DNA from: Pseudanabaena sp. PCC 6802
GTDB taxonomy: Bacteria > Cyanobacteriota > Cyanobacteriia > Pseudanabaenales > Pseudanabaenaceae
DNA: 64,000 bases
Assembly (NCBI RefSeq): GCF_000332175.1
Contig: NZ_KB235910.1
Span: 286,401-350,400 of the forward strand
Reading direction: 5' to 3'
The notes beneath the pieces are model-generated. The model saw only the letters and a list, made by a program, of their open reading frames with translations. It did no database searches and had not been told where the DNA came from. This document shows positions 36,286 to 44,958 of the stretch, piece by piece. The stretch's first letter is position 1, and the number at the start of each line of letters is the position of its first letter. Position numbers and translations under genes: made by a program.

Positions 36286-36337
36286 GGCGAACTATAGTTC
36301 GCAACTATAGTAAAATGCAAGCGGTAGTGTTCTAAAA

Positions 36338-36395
36338 GTGTGGGGACAACGCCCCCACCTCCCATCCGTAACCACAACAATTTAAATTGGTATAA
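36338..36395. repeat. Family-5 repeat, second copy
   Basis: GTGTGGGGACAACGCCCCCA, then CATCCGTAACCACAACAA and TTTAAATTGGTATAAGG, matching 22460-22536 without its left third. It lies directly ahead of the acetyltransferase gene and may carry its promoter. Confidence 0.55.
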
Positions 36396-36404
36396 GGTTT
36401 CTTC

Positions 36405-36884
36405 ATGATAAATCTAAGGAAATATAACCCTGAAGATTGGGATGCTATTGCAAATATTCACGATAGGGCAAGATTAGATGAATTGAGAGTTTCAGTTGGT
36501 GTCGAAGCATTTCTCTCATTGGCGGTCTCATTTGAGAATGAGGGACTATTTGAGGGAGAAGTTTGGGTCGCTTGCGATAATGAAACTGTAGTTGGATTTG
36601 TCGCCTTTGCCGATGATGAGGTGACTTGGTTATATGTGTCGCCTGACTATTATCGACAGGGCATCGGGAAAAAATTGTTGCGCCAAGCGATCGCTCGATG
36701 CGGTCAGACTGTATCTACATCTGTACTGAGTGGTAATGATGCAGCCTTGCATCTTTATCTCAGCGAGGGATTCAAAATTATGGAGACGAAGACAGGAAAA
36801 CTTAATGGGAATGAGTCTTTCCCCGCAACTGGACATATTCTTGAGCTTGTTAAGGTAGCGAGACAGGATGAGATATTGGATTAA
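36405..36884 (+). CDS. GNAT-family N-acetyltransferase
   Basis: 159 residues, the usual GNAT size. Motif A, the acetyl-CoA pyrophosphate loop, is VSPDYYRQGIGKKLLRQAI (RxxGxG/A form). Preceding strands include VWVACDNETVVGFVAFADDE; the C-terminal ALHLYLSEGFKIMETKTGK gives the motif B tyrosine. The substrate is unknown. It is flanked by repeats on both sides, and base composition is more AT-rich than its neighbours, so it may have been acquired. Confidence 0.87.
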   Translation: MINLRKYNPEDWDAIANIHDRARLDELRVSVGVEAFLSLAVSFENEGLFEGEVWVACDNETVVGFVAFADDEVTWLYVSPDYYRQGIGKKLLRQAIARCGQTVSTSVLSGNDAALHLYLSEGFKIMETKTGKLNGNESFPATGHILELVKVARQDEILD

Positions 36885-36924
36885 CTGGATATTCTTAATT
36901 TCTCTGCTTTTAGTCAGCATCATA

Positions 36925-37079
36925 TATCGGTTTTCAGATGAAAACGAGAAGGGGGTTTGGGGGCGTTGCCCCCAAGAAGGGGAGGCAGGGCGGTCTTGGG
37001 GGTTCCCCGCTAGAGCCACTGCCGTGTGGAACCCCTTCACCCCGTCAATAAAACCTGTTCTCAATTGAAAAACGCTATA
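36925..37079. mobile_element. MITE-like element, family 1, copy 2
   Basis: 155 bases, very similar to 51444-51600. It begins TATCGGTTTTCAGATGAAAA and ends TCAATTGAAAAACGCTATA. The core carries GGGGGCGTTGCCCCCAAG and GGTCTTGGGGGTTCCCCGC. It separates the acetyltransferase from a hydrolase remnant. Confidence 0.72.
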
Positions 37080-37086
37080 CTTATTC

Positions 37087-37284
37087 GTGATTTTCCTTTA
37101 TGAGCGCTGTTCAAGAATTTACTTTGCAAGGCAATACCCACTGCCAGGGCAATTAGTAGATGTGGGTGGGCGCAAATTACACTTGCACTGTGTCGATGAT
37201 GGGAATGTAATGGTTTTACAACATCATAGTCCCTTGTGTGAGCGTGGTGAATCCGCCTCGGATCGAGGGCTTTGCTCAAAGTGA
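37087..37284 (+). pseudogene. Remnant of an alpha/beta hydrolase N-terminus
   Basis: A 65-codon frame in which YPLPGQLVDVGGRKLHLHC and the following VDDG resemble the first strand of alpha/beta hydrolases; after about 15 more codons the similarity ends and a stop follows. The nucleophile elbow, acid and histidine regions are all missing. A family-1 element ends eight bases upstream and may have displaced the promoter. Confidence 0.5.
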
Positions 37285-37371
37285 ATTAAGTCGGACGTTC
37301 TGATTTCAGGAGATCGTCCCAAACATTCGGCTTGCTATATCACCATACCTAGTACACCAAAACCAAAGTTT

Positions 37372-37453
37372 TGGAGGGGGGTGGAGGGGGTGAAACCCCC
37401 TTCTGGGGGCTTTGCCCCCATTCCCCCATGTTGCAAAATTTATGATTTGCAAC
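37372..37453. repeat. Compound inverted repeat downstream of the GTPase gene
   Basis: GGAGGGGGTGAAACCCCCTT, then GGGGGCTTTGCCCCC, then GTTGCAAAATTTATGATTTG ending CAAC. These are three adjacent palindromes, the last touching the GTPase stop codon. It probably acts as that gene's terminator and resembles the cores of the other repeat families. The rest of the gap 37285-37371 holds nothing recognised. Confidence 0.55.
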
Positions 37454-37454
37454 A

Positions 37455-38876
37455 CTAGGTTTTCATGCGGCTTAGATCGAGTTTGCTGCGCAATTCGTCT
37501 TTAATTCGGGCGAGGATAGATGCCTCGTCAAGGTTAGAGAGAATCTGATTCACTACTGCCTTAGGGCCTAGCGGTCCCCAGGATGCACCGTTAGCCAGAT
37601 ATTGCTTGGTCACCAAACCGATCGCATAGGCAGACACCCCCGCCACACCTGCTTGGGTAATTGCTACGGAGACATACGCCCCCATTGACAGCCCTCCCGT
37701 TGCAGGTGCCGTTATACCCAACAAACTCTTAAGCGACCCTAAACCCAAATTGGCTAACAGTTCGCTGGCACTGATGCCACCCATGCTAATTGCGATTTTT
37801 TGCATCAAGGAGATCGCCCCTTGATTAGTCATGTTAATGCCGTAGAGCTTAGATAAAGCCAGAATCATCGATACATTAATTACCGCCGTACTAATTACAT
37901 CAACTACGGTGACGGGATTGACCGCGATCGCCACGGCTTCGGTGATTACGGCATTCCAGATAATGCGATTGGCACGGCGATCGCGAATTTCCATCTTGCG
38001 CTGTACCAGCCGCTCCTGGATCGCATCGGCAAAGATCATGGAATTCAGCGCTACCAGGACCTTGCCCTCGCGATCGAGCACGTCCAGAATTTTTAACTTG
38101 AGGTCGTTAACCTGGGGCTTACCAGGCACCATTTCTGCTTCGTAAGAGCCATCGGGCTGCTGCACTGCCTTTGCCACCAGTGGCGATGCCGCCGCCATCA
38201 CAATTTCATCCTCAGTCAAAATTTGGCGCACCCGCTCGTCGCGAATCTTGGCATAAATTGCCATGCGGTCTGGCATGGGATACTGGTCGATTTTATTAAA
38301 GACCAGCAAAATGGGCTTGCTGGCTTCGCGCAACTCCGAAAGAGCTTCATACTCCACCTTCGTCATGTCGCCGGCAACCACAAATAAAATTAAGTCCGCC
38401 TGTTCTGCTACTTGATTGGCTAGCTTCGCCCGTACTTCCCCGCCAACTTCATCAATTCCCGGCGTATCGATCAATTCGATGCGCGCCGTGCCGAATCCCT
38501 TCATCGAAACCCGCATAATCTGGCTGTTACTGCCCGCGATCGCTTCCCGCGACACCTGCCAGTTAGCCGACTGGCTGGCTCTGGTGACACCATGAACTGG
38601 CCCTGTCAAAAATACTTCCTCTCCCAACAAAGCATTCAGTAAAGACGACTTGCCGCGTCCCACCATGCCAAACACAGCAATTTGGACAACCTGATGCTCC
38701 AGTTTATCGAGCATCTGTTGCAGCCCTTCTAGATCGGACTCCAGACCCTGTCGCTCTCTAGCTGTGAGATCGAGGTTAGTCACGATATCGCGGAGAGTGC
38801 GCTGTGCCTGCTTGTAATTTAGCTCAGCTAAAATCTCCTCAAAACTAAGATCGTCCGCGTTGTCATTCACATCCAT
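37455..38876 (-). CDS. GTPase with DUF697-like membrane domain
   Basis: 473 residues from ATG 38876 (the frame stays open ten codons further). An N-terminal Era-like GTPase (about 65-240) has G1 GMVGRGKSSLLNALLG, G3 DTPGIDEVGG and G4 LVFNKIDQ. The C-terminal half has paired hydrophobic helices (VITEAVAIAVNPVTVVDVIS, GAYVSVAITQAGVAGVSAYA) as in the DUF697 family common in cyanobacteria and chloroplasts. Probably membrane-attached; cellular role unknown. Divergent from the Tic22-like gene. Confidence 0.85.
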   Translation of the reverse strand: MDVNDNADDLSFEEILAELNYKQAQRTLRDIVTNLDLTARERQGLESDLEGLQQMLDKLEHQVVQIAVFGMVGRGKSSLLNALLGEEVFLTGPVHGVTRASQSANWQVSREAIAGSNSQIMRVSMKGFGTARIELIDTPGIDEVGGEVRAKLANQVAEQADLILFVVAGDMTKVEYEALSELREASKPILLVFNKIDQYPMPDRMAIYAKIRDERVRQILTEDEIVMAAASPLVAKAVQQPDGSYEAEMVPGKPQVNDLKLKILDVLDREGKVLVALNSMIFADAIQERLVQRKMEIRDRRANRIIWNAVITEAVAIAVNPVTVVDVISTAVINVSMILALSKLYGINMTNQGAISLMQKIAISMGGISASELLANLGLGSLKSLLGITAPATGGLSMGAYVSVAITQAGVAGVSAYAIGLVTKQYLANGASWGPLGPKAVVNQILSNLDEASILARIKDELRSKLDLSRMKT

Positions 38877-39100
38877 AATTCGGCAAAAAAGCAGAGGAAC
38901 TATCACTATTATCTAAGAGTCTGAAGGTAACGGAAATTTGCTTAGGAAATGTACCTGAACTAGCTGTGGCAAAAACTCCGATCTAAGGTATATTGCTTGG
39001 AACTTAACTAACTTTTAGACGCAAGCTATTGACTAAATTCAGTTAACGCAGAATATTAGTATGCTTGCGCCAACCCTCGAAACCCAGGAGAAATAAATCT

Positions 39101-39982
39101 GTGATTAAATCATTGCTAAAACTAGCCACAGTTGCCAGTGTGGTAGGGGCGATCGTAGTGGCTCCCATTACTAATCTTAGGGCAGAGGCGCTCACTGAAG
39201 CTCAAGCCCTAGAGCGACTGACTGGCATTCCGGTTTTTACCATTACCGATGACAAGGGCAACCCATTACTTGGTTCGCAGCAAAAGCAAGGTGGCGGCGA
39301 ACAACAGCAATTCTTACTGTTCTTCATGAATCCCGACGATGCCCAGTCAATGCTGGGGCAGATCAAATCTACCAACCCGGAACTTGGGGGCAAAGCCCGG
39401 GTAATTGTGCGTAACATGAGCGAGGCGATTCAGCTCATCAAGAAAAATAACGACAAAAAGATCGCGTTTCAGATCGTGCCGTCTAAAGCCAGCATAGATT
39501 CTGCAAAAAGTATCCTGTCAGCGCAGGGCAAGCCAACTGATAAGTTGCCTAACTTGCCTGTCTTTTTTGCTATAGGGGGCAAAGATAAAGATCAAGGGCT
39601 CTTGACTGTAGAACAAAATGGCAAGCAACTCGTACCCTTTTTCTTTGACCAGAAGGATCTACAGGGCTTAATCGATCGCGCCAAGCAGCAACAACCTAAC
39701 GTGGCAGTCGATACGAAAATCCAGGTCACTTCGCTGCTCAATGTAATTGACTCCATGGTGACCAAAGATAACAAGTCCAACCCCGAGGCAGAAAAATTTA
39801 TGTTCGTGCCCTCTAGAGCTGCGCTTGAGGTGGCACTAAAGCAACAGCCCAAAAGTCCCCAGTCCAGTCAACCGCAGTTGAAGCCAAGCGCCCAAAATCC
39901 AGCTAACCTCAAACCCGCGACAAAACCTGCCGCTAAGCCTGCTGCCAAACCTGCTGCCAAGCCTCCCGCTCCTAAAAATTAA
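39101..39982 (+). CDS. Tic22-like periplasmic protein
   Basis: Homologue of chloroplast Tic22, a chaperone-like protein of the periplasm needed for outer-membrane biogenesis in cyanobacteria. 293 residues from GTG 39101, which has AGGAG ten bases upstream; a TTG 36 bases earlier is less likely. Signal peptide (KSLLKLATVASVVGAIVVAP ... RAEA), then two repeated halves (LERLTGIPVFTITDDKGNPLL, LPNLPVFFAIGG; each with an LLFFMNP- or PFFF-type strand) and an Ala/Pro/Lys tail of AAKP repeats. A terminator follows. Confidence 0.88.
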   Translation: MIKSLLKLATVASVVGAIVVAPITNLRAEALTEAQALERLTGIPVFTITDDKGNPLLGSQQKQGGGEQQQFLLFFMNPDDAQSMLGQIKSTNPELGGKARVIVRNMSEAIQLIKKNNDKKIAFQIVPSKASIDSAKSILSAQGKPTDKLPNLPVFFAIGGKDKDQGLLTVEQNGKQLVPFFFDQKDLQGLIDRAKQQQPNVAVDTKIQVTSLLNVIDSMVTKDNKSNPEAEKFMFVPSRAALEVALKQQPKSPQSSQPQLKPSAQNPANLKPATKPAAKPAAKPAAKPPAPKN

Positions 39983-40009
39983 CCGGCGGAAAAAGCTAAA
40001 GCTGTTTTT

Positions 40010-40052
40010 AAATACGTGCCTTCCGCATAGCTCTTGGCACGTATTTTATTTT
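40010..40052 (+). terminator. Intrinsic terminator of the Tic22-like gene
   Basis: Perfect 11-base stem AAATACGTGCC (40010-40020) and GGCACGTATTT (40036-40046), a 15-base loop, followed by TATTTT. It lies 27 bases after the stop codon. Confidence 0.85.
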
Positions 40053-40058
40053 GGAGTT

Positions 40059-40276
40059 ATACCAAATCTTGCTTAGTCACCCCCTCTTATAGCTATAGCC
40101 AGTAAGCTTAGGACGGGGCAGGGGTGAGTCCCTTGCGCGGGGGCTACGCCCCCACACCCCCTGTAATAACCGAGCTGTCTATGGCTACTTGGAGTCCGCG
40201 CAGGCGGACTTTGCTCGTGTAGCTGCCACTTTCGGTCGCCAGGCAATATTAGGAATAATTAACGCGGATTTGGTAT
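40059..40276. repeat. Family-4 element carrying a nested family-2 element
   Basis: The outer element has ATACCAAATC (40059) and GATTTGGTAT (40267) ends. Inside it, 40088-40187 is a family-2 element with ends TATAGCTATAGCCAGTAAGC and GAGCTGTCTATGGCTA. Removing the inner part restores sequence that aligns with 22658-22777 (CCCCTTTTCTTGGAG against CCCCCTCT...CTTGGAG). The family-2 element therefore inserted second. Confidence 0.75.
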
Positions 40277-40370
40277 TAAATCAGCAGGCGGTTATTGGGG
40301 ATTCTAAAACCGCAGCAAAAATGATAGAATCAAAAACCTTGGCAATATTTGATATTCTCGCAAAACTGCA

Positions 40371-40511
40371 ATGACTAAACGTACCTTGGGCGGCACCGTC
40401 CGCAAAAAGAAACGTACTTCAGGCTTTCGCGCCCGGATGAAATCTCCTACAGGGCGGCGCGTAATTAAGGCTCGTCGCCGTCGCGGTCGGCTTCGCCTCA
40501 CAACGGTTTAG
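40371..40511 (+). CDS. rpmH: 50S ribosomal protein L34
   Basis: 46 residues, very basic. Starts [20 protein letters not shown] and ends [12 protein letters not shown], the canonical L34 form with cyanobacterial spacing. First gene of the rpmH-rnpA-yidC-jag cluster that lies near the replication origin in many bacteria; no dnaA or DnaA-box cluster is seen here. Confidence 0.97.
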   Translation: MTKRTLGGTVRKKKRTSGFRARMKSPTGRRVIKARRRRGRLRLTTV

Positions 40512-40563
40512 TACTTTATTAATTAGTGTTTAGGTTTCATCAGCCCCAACCCATGAGCTTACT

Positions 40564-40917
40564 GTGCTGCCTGCTAAACATCGCTTAAGGCGGCGACAGG
40601 ATTTTGCTACTGTTTATGCAAAAGGCGATCGCTACAGCGGTCGGTACCTGCGATTGCGCGTTTACAATACGACCAATCTGGGTTTTGCTAGCCAGATTGG
40701 TATAGTAATTAGTAAAAAAGTAAGTAAAAGTGCGGTAATACGTAATCGAATCAAGCGTCAACTGCGTGCCATTTGCCGTCAACTTCTGTCACAATTGAAA
40801 CAAGGTTTGCAAATAGTTGTCACAGTTTCTACCTTAGATGGTAGTCCGAGCTATACACAGCTTGGTAACGACCTCACCAAACTATTGATCGAAGCGCAGG
40901 TATTGCATGGCAGTTAA
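40564..40917 (+). CDS. rnpA: Ribonuclease P protein component
   Basis: Protein subunit of RNase P, which cuts the 5' leader of tRNA precursors. 117 residues from GTG 40564. KHRLRRRQDFATVYAKGDR opens the protein, and the RNA-binding RNR motif is KVSKSAVIRNRIKRQLRAIC. It lies 52 bases after rpmH, and its 3' end overlaps the PH-domain gene by 11 bases, so translation is probably coupled. Confidence 0.95.
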   Translation: MLPAKHRLRRRQDFATVYAKGDRYSGRYLRLRVYNTTNLGFASQIGIVISKKVSKSAVIRNRIKRQLRAICRQLLSQLKQGLQIVVTVSTLDGSPSYTQLGNDLTKLLIEAQVLHGS

Positions 40918-41317
40918 AGAAGAAATCTATTTTGAAGGCAAACCGCACATTGGTGACCTGATTATCGGGTTGCTCATCAGCGTGTTTGTAATTACAATTC
41001 CCCTTACAATTAGCTCAATTGTAAGGGCTTTGTGGGTTAGGTACCGCATTACCAATCGCCGCATTACTGTAACTGGAGGCTGGATGGGGCGCAACCGCAC
41101 CGATGTTATCTATGCGGAAATTGCTAAAGTGGTAATCGTACCCCGTGGTTGGGGTAGTTGGGGCGATATGGTGCTGACCTTAAAAGATGGCTCTCGCTTA
41201 GAGTTAAGATCTATACCCAAGTTCCGCGAAGTTTATGACTACATCGAGTCGAAACTCAGCCTCAAAGCCAAGGAAGCCAGTGGTACTTTAGGTACTGCTG
41301 GAAAAGCTGCAACTTAA
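40907..41317 (+). CDS. Membrane-anchored PH-domain protein (bPH2)
   Basis: 136 residues. One hydrophobic segment (IGDLIIGLLISVFVITIPLT) is followed by a bacterial pleckstrin-homology-like domain: VRYRITNRRITVTGGWMG, DVIYAEIAKVVIVP and VLTLKDGSRLELRSIP. It sits between rnpA and yidC, as usual in cyanobacteria, so a role alongside membrane insertion is plausible but unproven. It starts inside the rnpA coding sequence. Confidence 0.87.
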   Translation: MAVKEEIYFEGKPHIGDLIIGLLISVFVITIPLTISSIVRALWVRYRITNRRITVTGGWMGRNRTDVIYAEIAKVVIVPRGWGSWGDMVLTLKDGSRLELRSIPKFREVYDYIESKLSLKAKEASGTLGTAGKAAT

Positions 41318-41345
41318 ACTCTAACTAATATTATTTTCAATCAAG

Positions 41346-42743
41346 ATGGATTTCGGTGTAGGTTTCCTTTCAAATAACGTCATGTTGCCGATCCTGGATT
41401 TTTTTTACGGGATCTTCCCCAGTTATGGGTTGGCAATTGTAGCACTGACGTTGGTCATTAGATTCGCACTATTCCCTGTTAGCGCCAACCAGATCCGCAG
41501 TATGCGGCGGATGAAAATTGCTAACCCAATCATGCAACAGCGCATTAAAGAGGTGCAAGAGCGCTACAAAACCGACCCTGCTAAACAGCAGGAGGAAATG
41601 GGTAAAGTCAACGCTGCTAACTTTAAAGAGTTTGGTAACCCATTATCGGGCTGCCTACCTGCACTATTGCAAATGCCAATCTTGTTTGCATTATTCGCCA
41701 CACTACGCGGATCGCCATTTGCTGACATTAACTACAATATTAATTTTCAAGTATTTCCTAAGGAACAACAGGAGCAAATTCAGCCTCAAGCTTTTGTTTC
41801 TCCACCCCAGAACATTTATTTTGCCGACGAAGTTCACTACCCAATTATTGCATCGATACCCAGCGGCACCAACCTGGTTGCAGGCGAGCAAACCAAAATT
41901 GCTTTGCAGACCTCTGAAGGGGAGAAATTTGACAGCTTAAATGCCAAATTCCCAGACATCGATCTCACTCCTACCTGGCACGTTACCAAGGGGAGCGAAA
42001 ATGTGGAGCTGCTACCTGACGGCACGGTAAAAGCAATCCACCCTGGTGAAGTCACCGTGCAAGCCACCATACCCGGTCTGGCTGCTAACAAGGGTTTTTT
42101 GTTTATTCAGGCGTTGGGGAAAGTTGGTGTCACCAATCCGGATGGCAGCATTAGCTGGGATATTTTAATTATGGTGCTGGGCTTTGGTATTAGCTTGTAC
42201 ATAAACCAGGCACTATCAGGAGGATCGAGCAAGAGCAACTCCGATAACCAGCAACAGGAGACCATGAATAAGGTCACTCCTATTATCTTTTCTGGGATGT
42301 TTCTCTTCTTCCCGCTGCCAGCAGGCGTGTTGCTTTATATGTTAGTTGCCAATGTTTTCCAAACAGTTCAGGCATTTATCGTGTCTAAGGAACCTCTGCC
42401 AGAAAATCTTCAGAAGCTAGTTGAAGCCCAAGCAAGTGTTGCATCCCAGCCGATCCCCAAGTCACAGGTAACCAGGACTGAAACGACTAAGCCAGAAACC
42501 ACCAAGCCTCAAGCCGCTAAAACTCAAGTAACTAAGTCCCAGGCAGATAAACCTCAACCTGATAAGGCGGAGACAAAGCCTGCTACTGAAACACAAAAAA
42601 CAGAGCCTAAAGCAATTAAACCGAGCGAATCCAAACCAGTCAAAGCACCTCCTATTAAACCTAAAAGCAGTCAAGGGGAAAAGTCTTCGCTGCCGTTTGA
42701 GCCAGGTTCGTCTAAATCCTCATCTAAGAAGAAGAAAAACTAG
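41346..42743 (+). CDS. yidC: Membrane protein insertase YidC/Oxa1/Alb3
   Basis: Inserts membrane proteins, including photosynthetic subunits. 465 residues. First helix about 15-42; cytoplasmic loop [19 protein letters not shown]; core [20 protein letters not shown] (about 98-118); final helices about 265-345 ([20 protein letters not shown]). Between them, about 125-255, is a lumenal insert whose second half ([31 protein letters not shown]) looks like a Big2 Ig-like domain. The tail from about 380 is Lys/Pro/Thr-rich (repeated TKPQ/TKPE) and basic, probably ribosome-binding. Confidence 0.94.
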   Translation: MDFGVGFLSNNVMLPILDFFYGIFPSYGLAIVALTLVIRFALFPVSANQIRSMRRMKIANPIMQQRIKEVQERYKTDPAKQQEEMGKVNAANFKEFGNPLSGCLPALLQMPILFALFATLRGSPFADINYNINFQVFPKEQQEQIQPQAFVSPPQNIYFADEVHYPIIASIPSGTNLVAGEQTKIALQTSEGEKFDSLNAKFPDIDLTPTWHVTKGSENVELLPDGTVKAIHPGEVTVQATIPGLAANKGFLFIQALGKVGVTNPDGSISWDILIMVLGFGISLYINQALSGGSSKSNSDNQQQETMNKVTPIIFSGMFLFFPLPAGVLLYMLVANVFQTVQAFIVSKEPLPENLQKLVEAQASVASQPIPKSQVTRTETTKPETTKPQAAKTQVTKSQADKPQPDKAETKPATETQKTEPKAIKPSESKPVKAPPIKPKSSQGEKSSLPFEPGSSKSSSKKKKN

Positions 42744-42778
42744 GGTCTTTCGATAAGTGTAGGAGTTTAAAAGCAGAC

Positions 42779-43279
42779 ATGCAGCAGACTGATAAGAGTT
42801 GCGATTGGTTGAAGCAATTGCTCGATCTGATGGGCTACCCTACTCAGGTTAAAGCAATACCGGCTCCGATCGTAGATCCCAATTCGACCGATATTAATGT
42901 CTGGCTGGAAATCGATCGCAGTAACTTAAACGACCTACAGATCCAGATGTTACTGGGTCGAGATGGTTCAAATCTAGATGCAATACAGTCTTTAGCTAAT
43001 CTCTATCTGAACCTTGGCAAGGAGTCTGAAGGCGATCGGCATTTTTACACGATCGAGCTAAATGGTTATCGTGCCGAGCAGCAGGCACGGCTCAAAAGTC
43101 TGGCTGAATCTGCTGCCAGCCAGGTACGCCAGACGCATCAGGATTGTCAAATTAAACATCTATCTCCAGCCGAACGCCGTATCGTACACATGCTTCTTAA
43201 AGAGTGTCCCGATCTAGAAACCTTTAGTGAAGGCGTGGAGCCTCATCGTTACCTGATCGTCCGAGCGTTACAAACCTAA
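42779..43279 (+). CDS. jag: Jag-like RNA-binding protein (KH and R3H domains)
   Basis: 166 residues. A KH domain (about 40-90) with its GxxG loop in MLLGRDGSNLDAIQSL, then R3H (about 100-166) with the RxxxH motif in SPAERRIVHMLLKE. There is no N-terminal Jag_N domain. It follows yidC by 35 bases, as in many genomes; Jag/KhpB binds RNA and affects cell elongation in Gram-positive bacteria. Its cyanobacterial role is not settled. Confidence 0.9.
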   Translation: MQQTDKSCDWLKQLLDLMGYPTQVKAIPAPIVDPNSTDINVWLEIDRSNLNDLQIQMLLGRDGSNLDAIQSLANLYLNLGKESEGDRHFYTIELNGYRAEQQARLKSLAESAASQVRQTHQDCQIKHLSPAERRIVHMLLKECPDLETFSEGVEPHRYLIVRALQT

Positions 43280-43291
43280 CAGTTACAGCCA

Positions 43292-43801
43292 ATGGAAAAG
43301 ATCTTCATCCCTCAATTGGCAAAGGCAGTTGATGCCACCGAGACAATTCAGTTCAAGGAATTTATTGAAGGACTCAATACGCTGACTCCCGTGCAAGGGG
43401 CAATGACCGTCAAGCATCTGGGTTCGGTGTTGGAAGTCAAAGCCGAGGCATGGGCGATCGTGACACTTACATGCGATCGCACGCTACAGCAATTCAACCA
43501 CCGCCTCTACGTTAATAATTCTGACGATCCCGAACTAATCTGGTTGTCGGCTCCAGTTCCCAGCGACCAGTTGCCGAAAGAGCAGGAGATCGATATTAAC
43601 GATCTAGTGGAAACCCTGCCACCTAACGGTTACTTCGATCCAGCCGAGTGGCTCTACCAACAGCTATGTCTGGCTATCCCATTCCAGAAAATTGCTCCAG
43701 ATGCCCCACCCCTGACAGAGCTAACTGAACCTTTGCCACCAACTACAGTAATTGATAAAAGATGGGCAGCTTTGAGTTCTCTCCACATTCCCGAAGCCTA
43801 A
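43292..43801 (+). CDS. YceD/DUF177 family protein
   Basis: 169 residues. The DUF177 core is VKHLGSVLEVKAEAWAIVTL, TCDRTLQQFNHRLYV and the acidic DINDLVETLPPNGYFD stretch. In most bacteria this gene precedes rpmF and is needed for 23S rRNA/L32 assembly; plant homologues act in plastid rRNA processing. Here it follows jag by 12 bases and no rpmF is present. The C-terminus ends in a helical DKRWAALSSL, a usual feature. Confidence 0.87.
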   Translation: MEKIFIPQLAKAVDATETIQFKEFIEGLNTLTPVQGAMTVKHLGSVLEVKAEAWAIVTLTCDRTLQQFNHRLYVNNSDDPELIWLSAPVPSDQLPKEQEIDINDLVETLPPNGYFDPAEWLYQQLCLAIPFQKIAPDAPPLTELTEPLPPTTVIDKRWAALSSLHIPEA

Positions 43802-43869
43802 CCTTTTAGGTAGTAGTGAGGCAAGTTCTGGCAATGGTAAAATGCATACATGCCGTGAGATAGTGACCT

Positions 43870-44124
43870 ATGCTACAAGATACACTTACAATTCGGAACT
43901 ATCAAAAACTCACTGACTCTCTGGTAGAAATGTGGGAACGTGGTTATCGTACAGATGAACTACGTCTGTTTTTGGATGGTTACCTTGCCGCACTCCGTAC
44001 TACCAATGCTATGGAAGTACATTTAATTCATCGTTTAGAGCAAGAAGCTACTAGATTTCTCTACGATGCTTCTAACTTTAATACGCCTTACAACAGCAAC
44101 CTGCAAACTGAGCGAGAGATGTAG
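43870..44124 (+). CDS. Small conserved cyanobacterial protein (DUF6761-like)
   Basis: 84 residues, helical and acidic (YQKLTDSLVEMWERGYRTDE, LRLFLDGYLAALRTTNAMEV, HLIHRLEQEATRFL). I recall this as a conserved cyanobacterial family, possibly DUF6761, without known function. It starts 69 bases after the DUF177 gene and may be the end of that transcript; rsmG converges from the other side with a 21-base gap. Confidence 0.7.
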   Translation: MLQDTLTIRNYQKLTDSLVEMWERGYRTDELRLFLDGYLAALRTTNAMEVHLIHRLEQEATRFLYDASNFNTPYNSNLQTEREM

Positions 44125-44145
44125 GTTTGGGTGGCAACCTGTAAT

Positions 44146-44850
44146 TCAGTCTGTAATTTCCGATCGCGCAACTTTATGCGCAACTTTATAAATATGTATG
44201 CAGTGCCTCTGACTGGCAGTCAATGGGGTAGTAAAGCTTTCAACGCGGGTAATTTTAGCCTCGATCTTAGTGTTGACAAATTGGTGGCAGGTATCCTCTA
44301 GTTCCAGTTGCTCGAATTCCGTCCACTGACCTCGATAAAGAATTGCGATTCCTCCGACCTTGAGAAACGGCAGGGTGTATTGCGCGCAAAGTGCGGCGCT
44401 GCCTACGGCGCGTGTAAGTGCAAGGTCGTATTTTTGAAAATGCGTACCCAATTGGTTCAAAGCTTCGGCACGTCCGGTAAATGTGCTGACCTGTTCTAGA
44501 CCTAGCGATTCTACAGCACTGCGAATAAAATTAGTTTTCTTAGCTTTACTATCCAGCAAGCTCAAGTGCCAAGAGGGTTGGGCGATCGCGATCGGCAAAC
44601 CCGGAAAGCCCGCCCCCGTACCTATATCAATTACCTTTAGCCCAGGGTGCTCCCACACTTCTAGTACGCCGCGCAATGAATCCCACAGATGCTTTTCCCA
44701 AAATTCAGCTTCGTCAGTAATGCGGGTGAGGTTTTGAGTTTGATTGCCTGCTAACACCAAATTGTAGAGTTCTGCAAACCCTTGTTCTTGTGCAGGTGTT
44801 GGTTGCCAATTTAGAGTTTGTTGCCAATAGGAAGAAAATTGCTCAAACAT
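44146..44850 (-). CDS. rsmG: 16S rRNA (guanine-527-N7)-methyltransferase
   Basis: Methylates G527 of 16S rRNA using SAM. 234 residues from ATG 44850. SAM-binding motif VIDIGTGAGFPGLPIAI (about 75), then LLDSKAKKTNFIRSAVESLG and the DLALTRAVGSAALCAQY block of GidB. Two family features precede the fold: FSSYWQQTLNWQPTPAQ and YNLVLAGNQTQNLTRI. Confidence 0.95.
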   Translation of the reverse strand: MFEQFSSYWQQTLNWQPTPAQEQGFAELYNLVLAGNQTQNLTRITDEAEFWEKHLWDSLRGVLEVWEHPGLKVIDIGTGAGFPGLPIAIAQPSWHLSLLDSKAKKTNFIRSAVESLGLEQVSTFTGRAEALNQLGTHFQKYDLALTRAVGSAALCAQYTLPFLKVGGIAILYRGQWTEFEQLELEDTCHQFVNTKIEAKITRVESFTTPLTASQRHCIHIYKVAHKVARSEITD

Positions 44851-44905
44851 CAAGTCCTCGATAAATATGGCTCTGCACCCTTATTAGGGATGGAGCATAC
44901 CAAAA

Positions 44906-44935
44906 CTGTAGGGCTAACAGTAGTTCGCCCTACAG
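44906..44935 (-). terminator. Likely terminator of the RTX gene
   Basis: Nine-base stem CTGTAGGGC / GCCCTACAG with a 12-base loop, 23 bases past the RTX gene stop. On the minus strand it is followed by TTTTGG. It lies between the RTX gene and rsmG. Confidence 0.55.
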
Positions 44936-44958
44936 ATAAAGATCGCAGAGCCAGATCG

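Noticed and set aside
36123..36380. 85-codon minus-strand frame upstream of the toxin
   Set aside because: It reads the toxin gene's N-terminal region in the wrong frame; the in-register frame gives toxin-like sequence broken by a stop.
40371..43801. Replication origin near rpmH-rnpA-yidC
   Set aside because: The cluster is often near oriC, but I saw no dnaA gene, DnaA-box cluster or AT-rich unwinding region here.
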